A stretch of DNA of 6,956 nt. It comes from Thermoanaerobaculaceae bacterium (GTDB taxonomy: Bacteria > Acidobacteriota > UBA4820). Where the stretch lies: assembly GCA_012798145.1 (NCBI GenBank), contig JAAZNT010000290.1:1-6956 (forward strand), given 5' to 3'. The position numbers and the translations under genes were made by a program. This document shows positions 6,736 through 6,956 of the stretch, in pieces. Below the pieces are notes generated by a model. The model made no database searches and was not told the origin of the DNA. It saw nothing but the letters and a program-made list of their open reading frames with translations. Positions within the stretch are counted from its first letter, which is position 1. Every line of letters begins with the position of its first letter.

Positions 6736-6896
6736 GACTAAAAAATTTTTGACATCATAAGATAGATAATTCTTTTTGCCACAAAATTAAACTTGGGGAA
6801 AATTCTTTTTAATTTAATTTTACTTATCCCAAATTTGTTATTAAGAAAACTTTAACAAGCGATTAGAGATTGGTTATGGAAAATGGAAGATAAGTG
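6736..6896. other. AT-rich non-coding stretch after the B12-binding gene
   Basis: No credible gene is seen here. The sequence is AT-rich and has stops in all frames. An imperfect inverted repeat may form a weak hairpin: aaacttggg (6789-6797) against cccaaattt (6828-6836), with one mismatch and a long AT-rich loop. No GC-rich stem followed by a T run is found after the stop codon at 6735, so how this transcript ends is unclear. Confidence 0.5.
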
Positions 6897-6956
6897 CACA
6901 TAGGCGCTGGGGGGTGAGATGCAAGGAAGACGAGGGTGGGCAAACCGGAGGTGAAC
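6897..6956. repeat. G-rich element cut by the window edge, possibly half of an intergenic structured repeat
   Basis: Composition changes sharply here. Of the last 54 bases about half are G and about 65% are G or C, against an AT-rich background, and the run is almost all purines broken by short motifs. The stretches gagatgcaagg (6916-6926) and gcaaaccggagg (6940-6951) resemble, from memory, the first half of long palindromic intergenic repeats seen in several bacterial groups, where the complementary half follows a short loop. That second half would lie beyond the window. A structured RNA gene is the other possibility. No coding sequence is supported on either strand. Confidence 0.35.

Noticed and set aside
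6749..6754. TTGACA resembling a -35 box after the B12-binding gene
   Set aside because: No -10 hexamer lies 16-18 bp downstream. The nearest candidate, GATAAT, is only 10 bp away.
6852..6956. Minus-strand open frame entering from the right edge (34 codons to a TAA at 6854)
   Set aside because: The predicted peptide is rich in His, Pro and Ser with no domain. The frame is open mainly because the strand is C-rich, and it covers both the G-rich element and AT-rich spacer. No support for coding.
6905..6956. 5' end of RNase P RNA, SRP RNA, tmRNA or rRNA
   Set aside because: The conserved signatures I know for these RNAs are not present. Similarities such as CCGGAGG are too short to count.
1..6956. 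CRISPR array, insertion sequence or phage genes
   Set aside because: No direct repeats with regular spacers, no transposase or integrase motifs, and no terminal inverted repeats flanking genes were seen.

Overview
The window comes from an AT-rich genome (roughly 40% GC by eye) of a Gram-negative-type bacterium. Shine-Dalgarno sequences are strong (AGGAGG before most genes). There is a type IV pilus retraction-type ATPase, and two secreted proteins carry Sec signal peptides. The multidomain M14 carboxypeptidase, with Cys-rich segments and a C-terminal fibronectin-like 'GYRVYRG' module, resembles secreted proteases of Acidobacteriota/Aminicenantota- or Cloacimonadota-like lineages. The zinc-ribbon/receiver protein beside a PilT ATPase recalls Deltaproteobacteria and relatives. 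The phylum cannot be fixed from this window.

Layout from left to right. Positions 1-156 (minus) hold the N-terminus of a secreted protein, with its own promoter at 252-281. A GC-rich hairpin terminator (286-311, minus) ends the next gene, a 907-residue secreted M14 zinc carboxypeptidase (337-3060, minus). Then comes a tight leftward cluster: a PilT-family ATPase (5011-6264), a zinc-ribbon plus receiver-domain protein (4292-5008) 2 bp behind it, and a CHR-family (ChrA-like) transporter (3116-4270) 21 bp further on. The M14 gene follows the cluster after 55 bp and may have its own extended -10 promoter. A 48-bp divergent region with two overlapping extended -10 elements separates pilT from a plus-strand gene for a stand-alone B12-binding subunit of the methylmalonyl-CoA mutase type (6313-6735). 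The last 221 bp have no convincing gene. They are AT-rich at first, then switch to a strongly G-biased element cut off by the window edge.

Working together: the PilT-like ATPase and the zinc-ribbon/receiver protein are probably translationally coupled and likely act in pilus retraction or its control. The transporter appears co-transcribed but has no obvious functional link. The M14 enzyme and the leftmost protein are separate secreted proteins, probably for use of external protein. The B12 subunit belongs to carbon metabolism, and its catalytic partner is not in view. Most of the window is ordinary. The points most worth a second look are the G-rich element at the right edge, the ATPase/zinc-ribbon-receiver pair with the ATPase's C-terminal tail, and the compact divergent promoter.
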